From positions 2,425,501 to 2,489,500 of the forward strand of contig CM055196.1 of the NCBI GenBank assembly GCA_029224185.1: a stretch of DNA of 64,000 nucleotides, given 5' to 3'. Source of the stretch: Karalla daura. Taxonomy: Eukaryota > Chordata > Actinopteri > Chaetodontiformes > Leiognathidae. A model generated the notes under the pieces. The model was given only the letters and a program-made list of their open reading frames with translations, had not been told where the DNA came from and searched no databases. Below, one piece after another: positions 10,319 through 20,998 of this stretch. A program made the translations under genes and the position numbers. Each line of letters starts with the position of its first letter. Positions within the stretch are counted from its first letter, which is position 1.

Positions 10319-10698
10319 TGTGGCACTCTCAGCCACGGGCTCGGCTTTTCAGTTAAGACAACACACAGATGAGGTGGCAGTGGTTAGTTTTATTTTCCAA
10401 ATGGAACAGCTCTTTAGGGTGGCCTGGCCCGGTGCTTGAACAGAAATATGTACAGAATAAACAGGTGCAGTTGGCTGGAATGTCAATGTGCAGGGAGTTG
10501 GTACCCGGTGCAGCAGTCCTGTGTGTCAACAGTTCCACAAACCTATCCACCTTGGGCCTACACGCTACTGCAATGAAAAGCATGTTGATTAGCCAACTGA
10601 CTCCAGCTGCGCTAATCCTCACCCGGTGCGGCTCCTGAGCCAGCCAGTCACGCCCCCCTCTCCTACAGCTGACGCTCAAACCGCACCCTCACACCACA
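10319..10698 (-). mobile_element. Probable solo LTR (minus strand)
   Basis: The termini are TGTGG and CCACA (TG...CA, 5-bp inverted ends). On the minus strand GGAAAATAAAACTAACC lies about 60 bases from the 3' end, as a polyadenylation signal would. The flanking pentamers are CTGAC and CCAAC, which differ by two transitions, so the target duplication is only suggestive. The unit lies just downstream of the LINE end at 10699. Confidence 0.5.
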
Positions 10699-10877
10699 CC
10701 AACATTAAGTAAATATAAATAAACATGAAATAAATTAATAATGATAGTAGTGCATGATAGCTCAAAGGGAGGAGTTGAACAGTCACAGGCAGGAATGATT
10801 TCCTGTGGCACTCAGTTGTGCACTTTGGGATGGAGCAATTACTCATGAAGTGGGTTAAAGTTTAGAATTCTGCTTAA
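10699..10877 (-). pseudogene. LINE RT C-terminal tail, distal part
   Basis: Read on the minus strand, this piece continues the LINE frame from 12705-12990. It contains ILNFNPLHE and later CHRKSFLP, matching the conserved C-terminal block (PLH... followed by KERYRRSFLP) of jockey-superfamily fish LINEs such as Rex1/Babar or L2-like elements. It is separated from the upstream part by the MITE at 10878-12701. Confidence 0.7.
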
Positions 10878-11134
10878 AGGTGCTTCCACATAGACAGTGG
10901 CAAGCGTGGCGCACAGCGCCGGATACAGCACAGCCGGGCGCAGCGCTGCCGCTGTGCCGCGCGGCAAGGCGGCAAGGTTGCAGTAACAGTAACAACAGCA
11001 GTTGGTTTGAGCGCAATCTTGTGAGAAGGTGTATTAACTCCTGGCTATAGTGCTAATAAGGAGACGAGGAGACACAGAAAAGGAGGATGTGGGTCCATCC
11101 AGTTCTGATGGGAAGGCAGGAACTGGGGGAATAT

Positions 11135-12300
11135 GCACTCACTGGCCACTTTATCAGGTACACCTGTCCAACTGCTCGTTAACACTTCAGCCAATCACAT
11201 GGCGGAAACTCAGTGCATTTAGGCATGTAGACATGGTCAAGACAATCTCCTGCAGTTCAAACCGAGCATCAGTATGGGGAAGAAAGGTGATTTGAGTGAC
11301 TTTGAACGTGGCATGGTTGTTGGTGCCAGAAGGGCTGGTCTGAGTATTTCAGAAACTGCTGATCTACTGGGATTTTCACGCACAATCATCTCTAGGGTTT
11401 ACAGAGAATGGTCCGAAAAAGAAAAAATATCCAGTGAGCGGTAGTTCTGTGGGCGGAAATGCCTTGTTGATGCCAGAGGAGAATGGCCAGACTGGTTTGA
11501 GCTGATAGAAAGGCAACAGTGACTCAAATAACCACCCGTTACAACCAAGGTAGACAGAAGAGCATCTCTGAACGCACAGTACGTCAAACTTTGAGGCAGA
11601 TGGGCTATAGCAGCAGAAGACCACGCCGGGTGCCACTCCTTTCAGCTAAGAACAGGAAACTGAGGCTACAATTTGCACAAGCTCATCGAAATTGGACAAT
11701 AGAAGATTGGAAAAACATTGCCTGGTCTGATGAGTCTCGATTTCTGCTGCGACATTCGGATGGTAGGGTCAGAATTTGGTGTCAACAACATGAAAGCATG
11801 GATCCATCCTGCCTTGTATCAACGGTTCAGGCTGGTGGTGGTAGTGTAATGGTGTGGAGAATATTTTCTTAGCACTCTTTGGGCCCCTTGGTACCAATTG
11901 AGCATCGTTGCAACGCCACAGCCTACCTGAGTATTGTTGCTGACCATGTCCATCCCTTTATGACCACAATGTACCCAACTTCTGATGGCTGCTTTCAGCA
12001 GGATAATGCGTCATGTCATAAAGCTGGAATCATCTCAGACTGGTTTGTTGAACATGACAATGAGTTCACTGTACTGAAATGGCCTCCACAGTCACCAGAT
12101 CTCAATCCAATAGAGCATCTTTGGGATGTGGTGGAACGGGAGATTCGCATCATGGATGTGCAGCCGACAAATCTGCGCCAACTGTGTGATGTCATCATGT
12201 CAATATGGACCAAACTCTCTGAGGAATGCTTCCAGCACCTTGTTGAATCTATGCCACAAAGAATTGAGGCAGTTCTGAAGGCAAAAGGGGGTCCAACCCG
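11135..12300 (+). mobile_element. Tc1/mariner element (DD36E type), 3' end lost
   Basis: The 5' end reads TGCACTCACTGGCCAC after a TA dinucleotide, matching the terminal repeat of a common fish Tc1 family (CACTGGCCACTTTAT followed by GGTACACC). Comparison with MITE copy 2, whose uninterrupted text is ggggaatatagactgg, places the insertion at a TA. The 3' inverted repeat is missing. The element stops in ggtccaacccg and joins the MITE tandem repeats at taacaaccgc, so the right end was removed together with some MITE sequence. Confidence 0.9.
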
Positions 12301-12305
12301 TAACA
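11274..12305 (+). pseudogene. Tc1-like transposase, three lesions
   Basis: Cut-and-paste transposase of the Tc1/mariner superfamily. From the ATG at 11274 the frame has the paired helix-turn-helix region (GKKGDLSDFERG, ISETADLLGFSRT, VYREWSEK). A TAG at 11442 interrupts it, and a frameshift near 11480 moves it to the frame of 11519-11872. A second TAG at 11870 stands where relatives have TGG. The catalytic residues survive: Asp in SDESRF (11729), Asp in QQDN (12002) and Glu in NPIEHLW (12113). The last two are 37 codons apart, leaving 36 residues between them. That spacing is DD36E, the 'Incomer' class, not the classical DD34E. The natural stop codon is lost with the 3' end, so the frame runs on into the MITE. 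Not functional. Confidence 0.9.
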
Positions 12306-12704
12306 ACCGCTTTGAGAGCTACCTCAGGCTGGTCCGGGAGCTACAGCTCCGTAACGACCGCTTTGAGAGCTACCTCAGGCTGGTCCGGGAGCTACAGCTC
12401 CATAATGCCCGTTTCGAGGTCTACTTAGGCTTAGCAGGGAGCAGTTTAACCACCTGCCCGGTAAACCTTGTGTCCCAGAGATCGGGAAACTTTATTAGCT
12501 GCCCCTCCATAGTTCTGGAGTCCTCCGGAACTCGTGACCCAACAACCTCTCCCCATATTGGACGTGCCGCGATGACGTCACAGTGCGCAGTGCCCGAGTT
12601 GAACATTTCTCAACTTACTCAATTTACACAACTTACACATACACAATGAATGGGCTTGCCAGCCGCCGCCTGTGCTTGCCGCGGTCTATGTGGCAGCACC
12701 TTAA

Positions 12705-12990
12705 CAGCATCATCCTCTCTGATACCACGTCAGGGAGTCAAACTCCAATCCATAAACATCACTGGCCTTTCGGATCAGTCTGTTAAGTCTGTTGGGATTG
12801 GCCGACCTCAAACTGCATGCAAAAGCATAGAGCACAGCACTGGCTTCTAAAGACTCATAAAACGTCCTCAGTAAAGTCTGGCAGATGTTGAAGGACCTCA
12901 GCCACATAAGGAAAGACATGGCTTTGGTCCTATCTGAAGAGGCCATTTGTGTTCTCAGCCTAGTCCAATTTGTTGTCAGTGTGGGCACCC
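12705..12990 (-). pseudogene. LINE RT C-terminal region, proximal part
   Basis: The minus-strand frame contains FLMWLRSFNICQTLLRTFYE, ACSLRSANPNRLNRLIRKA and GLEFDSL. This is the thumb or C-terminal region of a jockey-superfamily fish LINE. The frame runs up to the MITE boundary at 12704 and resumes at 10877 after removal of the MITE and one TAA, without loss of frame. This confirms that the MITE jumped into a pre-existing LINE. Confidence 0.8.
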
Positions 12991-14157
12991 AGGTGCATGT
13001 GACAAATTGCTGTAATATCTACAGTAAAATTTTACAGTATCGTCTTCTTGTGTCATTTTACAGTTTTTATCTATATACCCCAATGCATCATGGGTCAAAA
13101 CTGAGTACAGTAACGTGCTGAATAATTCTGCAGTTACAAATTTGTGTGTTCTGTGTGTTCGCGGAAGTATATTGTATGTATTACAGTTAAATACTGTTGA
13201 TATTCTGATTGGTCCCCATTCAAGTTATGTGACTCAGATTTGCAGGCTGTGAGAGACTTAAAAACATGGGGGACATCTAATTTTTGTGCATAAAAAGCAA
13301 TATTTTGAGGTAGTTATTGCATAATCATGCATTTTTATTACATTTCTAACAAGAAATATGTGTTCCTCTTTTCAGAATATTGGCTGGGTGAATGTATATA
13401 ATCACTCGTTAATGCGATCTTTCCACTGTCACTAGTTGGTTGCTCAGTTCGGTCCAGCATTCCGGTCTGGGTCTCATCAACCCTTTTGTTGATGATTGTG
13501 ATGATGTTCTTTTATTGTTTAAATGCAATTTGTTGTTTTAAGAGCTGCAGAACAAACTGTCTTTGTCTTCCAAACACACACAAACTGAAGATTTGCACTC
13601 ACATAAAACAAACAAATACAACATTGGAGTCCAGGAACATCAACAGAAAATACAAAATCTGCCATCAATGTACATTTGCACATCTCTTTAAAAAAATGCT
13701 GCAGGTTTTAATAAAAATATTTTGTAGCAGCTCTGTCATTTATTTGTTTCATTCATAATCTGCATAATTTGCAAAGCTGTTTGTGTTTTATTATTATTTA
13801 TTTATAATAATAATTATTACGTTTTATTTTTCGTATTATGATTTATTTGCAGGTAATTACTGTAATTTATTTCGTTGTGGAAAAATTCTTACCTGTCTGG
13901 GAAAATCAAAAAGCAAGACGGGAATAGGTACCAAGTGTTACCACACACTGACCACAGCCAGTGGATCAGAGGAGTGCTTCCCTGAGGGAGAGGTCACAGT
14001 CCATTTTATCCTGACTCCCAGGAACACACCCCCCGAATGTGAAAACCATTTGGTGACAATAAACAAATTGTCAGGAGCTGAGTTGTAGATTTTACAAGTT
14101 GTTCTGTGAGCAGGACACTTTATAGGCATAACAATGGATGTGTTAAGGAGCAGGTAG
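12991..14157. other. No gene recognised; possible MITE debris
   Basis: Around 13015-13120 the text tacagtaaaattttacagta and aatgcatcatggg resembles a common fish DNA-element end. No partner terminus was found. The rest is AT-rich with no coding motif. Confidence 0.4.
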
Positions 14158-14695
14158 TGTCAGGTTTCTGTCTGCCCCACTTCTATATTCCTGTCTGTGG
14201 TTGCCTGTCTTGGGTTTTGAACTCCTCCTCCCCGGGTCTTCCTATGGGCCAATGATAAGGTTTCTCTTGCTTATTGGCTGGCAGCTGGCTCATCACCCAA
14301 GTACTCAACCCACCTGAACTGAGGAGCCAGTTGCCAGACCGTTGCCTGAAACTCTCCGTGTCCCGTGTCCTGCTTTTCCCTGCTCTTGCCCTGTGTCCTG
14401 ATTGTCTGCTTTCGGGTTGGTTTCCCTTTTAACCTGTTTTTGTTTTCTTTGAACTTTTGCATTTCAGTGTTAGGTTTGTTTTGTGTTATAGTCAGTGTTG
14501 GGTTCTTGGTGTTTCCTGTGAAAACCTTGTTCTTTTGTTTGCAGTCAGATTTTCGTTAAGTCAGATAGATTTTGCCTGCGGCAACCAGTTAGCTCCAGGT
14601 CTTTTGTTTTCTCAGCCAGATTTAGTTTAGTTGCCTGCAGCTAACTCCTAATCTATCCGAGTTTGGTTTTGGGTCTTCCATGTGGAAACCTGACA
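14158..14695 (+). mobile_element. Solo LTR with 5-bp target duplication
   Basis: The 538-bp unit has imperfect 12-bp inverted ends (TGTCAGGTTTCT...GGAAACCTGACA). The pentamer GGTAG is duplicated exactly at 14153-14157 and 14696-14700. TG...CA ends and a 5-bp duplication fit a gypsy-type solo LTR. No internal coding region remains. Orientation is not certain; the plus strand is assumed from its CT-rich text, which is like that of the LTR at 2743. Confidence 0.85.
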
Positions 14696-14700
14696 GGTAG

Positions 14701-15499
14701 TGATCTTACAGTAAATTTCTTGAGTCTTTGATGGCTGCAGCACACAGACTTCAGGCTACATCTAAATGAATACTGAGATTAATCATATGTTCCTTGGTGC
14801 ATGTAACATTTCAGTAGTGAGTCCCAGTCCTGGAAAAGCTCTGTCTTCAAGAGCTGGCTACCTCTTCCCATTACCAACTTTTAAGTTTAACAAAAGTTAA
14901 TCATTTGCTTTCGGCAAGTCCAGTGGGTGAGACAAACAGCAAGCAGTTCATTGTCTGGGCTGCACATTTTCTCTGTAATGGTTATGTGACCAGGATGGAC
15001 AGGAAAAATCTGTCCATGAATACCACAAACAGGATTGGTGTGTAGGCCAGAACCACTGGAAACCATTCTGAAAGTTAACAATTTAAAAGGAAAGTGCACA
15101 GTTCTCAGTCCATATGTCACCAGAAAATATCTGGCAGTAGGATTCAGAAAGGAACGGTTTATGCATTTTGTGAACCTTTGGGCCATGATGCTTTACCTTG
15201 ATCCCTACATCTGGGCATTCCTTGCTAATTATGAGCATGTCACGAACAGCCCGGTATGCATTGTGAGGATTTTTGAGGGAGCTGAGTTTCAGAAGGTGCA
15301 CCTGGCAGTGGGTGCATTGTGGCAGCGGCTAGACGTCTTTGGATTTGGCGATTTTGATGAAAACGCTGCTGGGTCATGAATATATTTCTACTCTGCATTT
15401 CATAAAACGTGGGGAAGGAAGGAAAATTGGCATTGGTTGAAGAAGTAATTTCAGGGTCGGGATGGTTTCAGGCTTGATTTAATTTTTTTTTCAGACATG
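14701..15499. other. No gene accepted
   Basis: Contains a 114-codon open frame on the plus strand (15035-15379) and overlapping frames on the minus strand. None shows a family I can support; a faint resemblance of the minus strand to LINE RT (ILFVVFMDRF) is not backed by neighbouring motifs. Confidence 0.4.
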
Positions 15500-16010
15500 G
15501 GAGACAAGACATGGGAACATTGGAAAATCTGGGATAAAGTTAAATCAGAACATTTTCATGAAATGACACCCCTCCAATTTTTCCCATGTTCTTCAGGTTT
15601 TTAGACAAGCTGAAAAATATTTAAAAAGTTAAAAACAGGGGTGGTACAAATCATCCCCACTTTGGAACAATAATCGGTTCTTAAAGAGGATTTGCTCATA
15701 GAGATTGGGAGAGTTGGGATATAAAAGTTCTCCGGGACAGTGGGGTAAATGATATTCTTGACTTTCAGAATTTGGTAACATGATGTGGCATTAACAAAAA
15801 CTTTCTACGTTTGAATAAGATCAGCCTGTAAAGTCTATTGGGTTCCTTGGGGACAGAGTTAAAAGAACATCCCATCCAAGAATGGGTACAAGTGTATAGT
15901 TTCTTATATTTATGATGGGGTTGGGGGATTAAGGGGTTAAATTGTTAAATGTAAAAATGGAATTTATCAGTTGTATATGATATTATATGATATTAAAAAT
16001 AAAAAAAGTA
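15500..16010 (+). mobile_element. L1-like LINE ORF2 C-terminal remnant with A-rich tail
   Basis: In one plus-strand frame, broken by stops, the segment RGFAHRDWESWDIKVLRDSG, then NDILDFQNLV and INKNFLRLNKI, resembles the region near the end of L1/Tx1-clade ORF2. About 150 bases later the sequence ends in attaaaaataaaaaaag, consistent with an L1-type A-rich tail. The fragment is old and the call rests on a short match. Confidence 0.4.
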
Positions 16011-19000
16011 AACAGCTCGCCCATTGTTCTACAACATGGATGCAACCTGCACTCTTCCTCTTGGATTTGAGGTTCAACAACTGGTTGGACCCATTTCTCC
16101 ATCACCTTAGAGTCATCTTTCCTAGGGTAGCTGTGATGTAATGTACTGTGATGTACTCAATATTTTGTGGTTCACACTTTCTGGTCTCCTTTCTTCAAAA
16201 TAGCAACCACTCTGTCTCTGTTGACACTACTTTTGGTACCAAATGAGTGGCATGTCATGTTTAATTTTTCCCATTCATCATTATAATTGTAGGTGGTACA
16301 TTATCCATATAGACCCCTTACTGTATGCATACAAAATGCATGTGTGAAACTGGATGAGTTTAAGTTGAAAAAGGTTGGAAAGATTGTGTTTTTAAGTGTC
16401 TGACCTTAGATAAGGGGATTCACACAAAGAGAGTGTTTGTGTGTGTCCTCTAAACGCCAATGAGGAGCTTGTCCTTCATGTGAAGCAAATGACAAAACTG
16501 AATCTTTCCCTTTCATTCCTAGTGAATGTTTCAATAGAGTTGTATGCTTCATTCTCATTCTCTCAACAGTAAGCTTGACAAAAGACTGCTTTCAGCCTTT
16601 AATTGAAATAGTAGGTCGCACGGAAAGACCACACATGCACACATGAACACCCACAATCACATAAATGCATTCCAACATATCAAAAGCAGTCAAAACATAC
16701 ATTTGACATATTCAAAACAACTGCTTTCACTCAATAAAAAATAAATAAACATATTCCGCCTTATGTGAAACATTTGAAATAGAAGTATATGTTCATCTGT
16801 TACTTCCACACACTCTTTCTGTCCTTTTCCGAGCCTGTTCAAATCATTTAAGAATTCTCATTTTTCTGACCAATTCCAATATAGCTTTTCACATTCGAAG
16901 AAAAGATGTCCTTTAATCCAGCTCAATATATCTCCTCTTCCCAATATTATGATTTGTCTGTTTTTCGTATCTTTATCTCTTCATCTTAAGCCCTCTAATA
17001 TTTCTCCTCCTGTCTCCCCATTATCATCTTTTGCCACAGCAGACATCGATTGGGGACCCGGCAGTGACCCTCCAGTCCTCTCCACTTCGTCCTTCTGCCT
17101 CTATTTTTTCACAATATTAAAGAGTTCACTTATAGTGCCCCTTTGTTTTCTATGTGTCATTCTACTGATGCTAACAAGCCATTTTTAGGGAAAGTGAAAG
17201 TCTTTCTTTTCACAAGATGTGTGGTGAAGAAAAATAACCACCAGGTTTTCAAAATGCCAAGGTGTCTCCTGAAGCAGGCAGTATTAAATTGGCTATTATT
17301 TTTCCCTCCTGTCTGTGCTGTCCTGTCTCTGTATGTCTCCCTTCCTATTCCTAGTCAGTCCCTCTGTTAATTAATGTAGACTACCTTATGCCTCTGTATG
17401 TACAGGTGAATATACAGTACTGTGTGTTTGGGTGGACTTAAACTTTATATCTCATGCTGTATGCAGGCAAATACTCATTTGTTGAAAACTCAATTTCTTG
17501 TAGAAATGGCCAGGTTTTTTCTAAATGTAAATGTTAAAATACTAAATTGTATTTCTCTTGTTCTTCTTGAGTATCTTGAGTGCAGGAATCATACCTCACA
17601 CTGTAATGAAAATAAATCTGTCAGTTAGCAAATATACTGGTGTAATCACCAGTATGTGATGACATACTAAGTTGCTTCTATGAATAATTACATCGTAGTC
17701 CCACTAAATCTGTTATTTGATACTGATCGGGTCAGATCAGCTTCCTCCATAAGGGTACCACCTTCTAGTTACAAGAATAGACAAAAATGATATATATTTC
17801 TTAAATAACTTGAATGTTTACCATTAAATCATCAGAATTATAAGCAGGCCTTAGAAACAAACACAAATCTTCTGCATTTAGTAAAAAAGTGATGCACAGG
17901 AGTCAAATGTCTTTCAATTAAGAAAACTAATTAAAGTGAAGGCATGTCAGTGAGTCTGTGAGTATTTCCAGGTGTATGGAGTGATTGTCTTTGATTTGAT
18001 ATAGTCTGTGGATGATGAGGAAGGGTTCTGATGTTCTGCTGCTGGTGTGTGAGTGAGGTGGTTATTAGAAGCACTCAATCCAGTCCAGGTTATAAGTGAA
18101 GAGTATGAGGGTGGGTGGAGAGAAAGAGACCTGGATCAGACAGAGGAGAAACCAGGAGAATATGGGTTTGGTGAAAAGGGAAAGCAGGTATTTCAAACGG
18201 CAAAGGCCGAACTGGCACAGGTCCCTCTGCTCCAGGGTTCCACATTGCCTCTTCGAGGCTCTGGTTTCACCTCCTTCTTTTCAGAATCCTTGGATTAGAT
18301 TCCATTTGGGTTTGGGTTTGTTTTTTTTTCTTTTACATTCTCCTTTCTCACTGTCGTTGTCTTCTTCCCAGTTTCTTAGTTCAATGTTCCCTACTTCTTA
18401 CAGTTTTCAGATTCAGTTTTCAATTACCATTACCCCTCCTTACACATGGTGTCACGTCCTGTTATCTGGTACAAGATGATCCAAGACAGTGCATCTTCTT
18501 TAGAGGTTCAGAGTTATTAAAAGTCACTGAAAGAAATGACTTACAACATTCCTTAAAAGGGGATGCAAATCCTTTCTCAGGATTTTCTTTGTTCAATTAT
18601 TCATATTTCCTTTAATGTTGTAAATTAAAGTTGTAAATGTAAATTGGCTATATACAATTGCACTGTATATATTTGTGTGTCTAAAATGCACCTTGTTTTG
18701 CCTTTGCATCTTAAACCCTTGCCATCTAGCAATATTTTGCCTCAGTAGTGCTATGTTAATTTCAGACATCACAAAGAGCAAATACTGTGATGATAGATAA
18801 TACACAGAGGAAAGAAGAGAAAGACCAAATCTCTCTTTAAGGACCTGAAAATTGAAGCTGAGAGAAGAAAGAAAGAGGACAAAGAAGACTAAGGGGGAGA
18901 AAAGACAAAGAGGACAACAGGACAAATAAAAAAATGGAGTGATGAGATTAGAGATGCACAAAATTTTCCAAAGGGTGTAAATGAATGGATGGATCCATGT

Positions 19001-20779
19001 GTTATTATGAAGCAGTCAAAACCAGTTTAAAGCCAGTCTCAAGCAAAACCTCTCAATTATAATGTTCTATGCATTTAAAATTGTATATGTTGTCCCAGTC
19101 CTTTATTTCTCTGTTTCAGATTTGCCATGGAACAATCAGCAGAAACAGTATAACAAAATGTAAAGAAAAAAACAGCAGTGAAAAAACTCATTGCATGTGA
19201 TTATTTTCTAATCAGATTGCGAGTTATGACTATAGCACTAAAGCATCTGCTGAATTTCCTCGGAGTTTGAGCAGTACATTTTCATTCCAACATCACAAAT
19301 CATTCTTAATTATTATCCAGCAAATCCACAACAAAGAGGAAATATTGTAATGAGGCGCTATGCTATTTTCCCCTACACACTGCAGCAGAGGTGAACCCTC
19401 ATTTTTCAGCCTAAAATTTGCATATGCATTTTCTTCTTTTTTTTTAAGTTAGTGCTGCCAGAAATGATAAAGTGCATACAGAACGAGGGGGGTCATGTGG
19501 GGGGGTGGGGGTTGGGGGGGTTTATAGGTACCAAAACAGAAATGTGAAGTAAGTTTAAAATAATAGTATATATGCTGTGACTAGTATGCACAGACTGTAC
19601 AGTAGGTGCAAAAATAAGTATACTCGATCACTAGACAATGAGAGCAAGCAGTTACACATGCACACAAAAATGCCATTGGTGAAAGAATATCAGGTCTGAT
19701 TTTAACCACTATAATGAGGAGATAGTTGAAGGGAGAGGCAGAGATAATGTGTGTAGGACAAAAGATAGAGATAGATTTACGTGGGGAAAGGGACCAGTGC
19801 AGGAGAATACAGAGAGAGCATGACAGAGTGCTAAGTGGAAAGCTGAATTGTGGCTCTGAATCTATTCTGAGTCCATAACGTGCCTCATAGAAACGGTGTT
19901 TAAATTTAATTCTCTGCAGTTCACTCCCTCTCTCTCACAATGTGTGTTACAAAAGAATGTCAGACTGCCACCTGTTTGAATCAAATGACCAGTATATACA
20001 TAATAAGTCAATACTCATTTTTACAATAAAGCATGAATCTCAGAAAACATTTATGAAATCATCTGGTATGTTATTACACACTTTTCTCAGTACTTCAAAG
20101 ATTTACCAGTTCCATTGCTTGATCTAAAGACAAAACAGAGCAATGATAGAAAGACTGACAAATATGTAGACAAAGATGATAATGTTAAAACAGACATACA
20201 TAGCAGAACATAGTTTTTAAACCATTAAAAGTAACAGAGGTTGCAAGGCAGTACATCAAGGTAGGGAGGCAGACAATGAAATTGTATTGCTTGCAGAGAA
20301 CTTTAGACTTTAGGCATTTGCAGGCATGTTTTCAGAATATGGACCTGAAGGACCCTGAAGGAGCTGACAATAAGATATGACTTTCCAAGTGTACAGTTTT
20401 TGCTGTTGGTTCCAGCTGTCAGCATCCACAAAATTGAAGCAAGAGCAGCCCAAGGATGAGTATGCCTTAGGGGCCTTTAAGTGAGACTGGGCTAATGTGT
20501 GTGGGGGAGAGCATAGGTGCGGTTGATGTGTTGGGTATGGGGGGAGCTAATGCCTAGTGCACACTACATGATTTCAGCTCAATCTTTGGCCCCATTTTGT
20601 TGTTGCAAGTGATTTGTAGCATTTACCTGATTTCTGAGTGTCAGGAAACACAGTTTGATGTGTGGTGTAACATTACTTACAACTCCTCTTTTTTCTATTG
20701 TCTGCACAAAAGACTGCTTAATGGTGTGAGATACTGCAAGATTTGGTATCAATTTGAGACCAAGTAATTACAGGGCCAG
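16011..20779. other. No gene recognised
   Basis: Nearly 4.8 kb of AT-rich, mostly unique-looking sequence. Open frames are short and without motifs. A G-rich patch lies at 19486-19521. A host regulatory region or intron is possible, but nothing in the sequence shows it. Confidence 0.5.
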
Positions 20780-20998
20780 GGCACATACACCATTCACTCT
20801 CTCATTCACCTCAATTTCTAGTCTCCAATTGACCTTGATGCATGTTTTTGGACTGTGGGAGAAACCCAGAGTACCCAGAGGAAAGGCAGGCACACGCGGG
20901 AAGAATATACTAAGTGCACAGAAGTGTGTAGCAGCAGTTGGGAATGAACCCACAATCCTGTGAGGCAACAGCACCACCCACTGCAACACTCTGAGGCC
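20780..20998 (-). repeat. Dispersed fish repeat, tRNA-related SINE-like (minus strand)
   Basis: On the minus strand the text begins with a tRNA-like head (GGTGCTGTTGCCTCACAG, then TGGGTTCATTCCC, a box-B-like motif). It continues through CTCTGGGTTTCTCCCACAG and CCAAAAACATGCAT. This matches the very common vertebrate/fish repeat whose consensus carries the 'TTTGGACTGTGGGAGGAAACC' text in reverse. Many substitutions mark it as old. Confidence 0.7.

Larger units (their letters stand above)
10878..12701. mobile_element. PIF/Harbinger-like MITE copy 1, with nested Tc1 element
   Basis: The element starts AGGTGCTTCCACATAGAC and ends with the inverted match (CTATGTGGCAGCACCT). TAA stands on both sides, at 10875-10877 and 12702-12704. 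A 3-bp TWA duplication is typical of PIF/Harbinger. The arms are very GC-rich with CGGCAAG motifs. The interior holds about 60-bp tandem repeats with the near-palindrome GAGCTACAGCTCC (12303-12410) and a perfect TGACGTCA (12573-12580). A Tc1-like element occupies 11135 to about 12300. Copy 2, without the Tc1 and in the opposite orientation, is at 59763-60591. No transposase belongs to the MITE itself. The superfamily call rests on duplication length and sequence alone. Confidence 0.8.

Noticed and set aside
11879..12649. 256-codon frame as one intact transposase
   Set aside because: The first part is the C-terminal half of the Tc1 transposase. After about 12300 the frame runs through MITE repeats and has no protein meaning.
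15035..15379. 114-codon plus-strand open frame and overlapping minus-strand frames
   Set aside because: No recognisable domain. The minus strand has one phrase like LINE RT (ILFVVFMDRF), but the expected neighbouring motifs are missing, so neither reading is supported.
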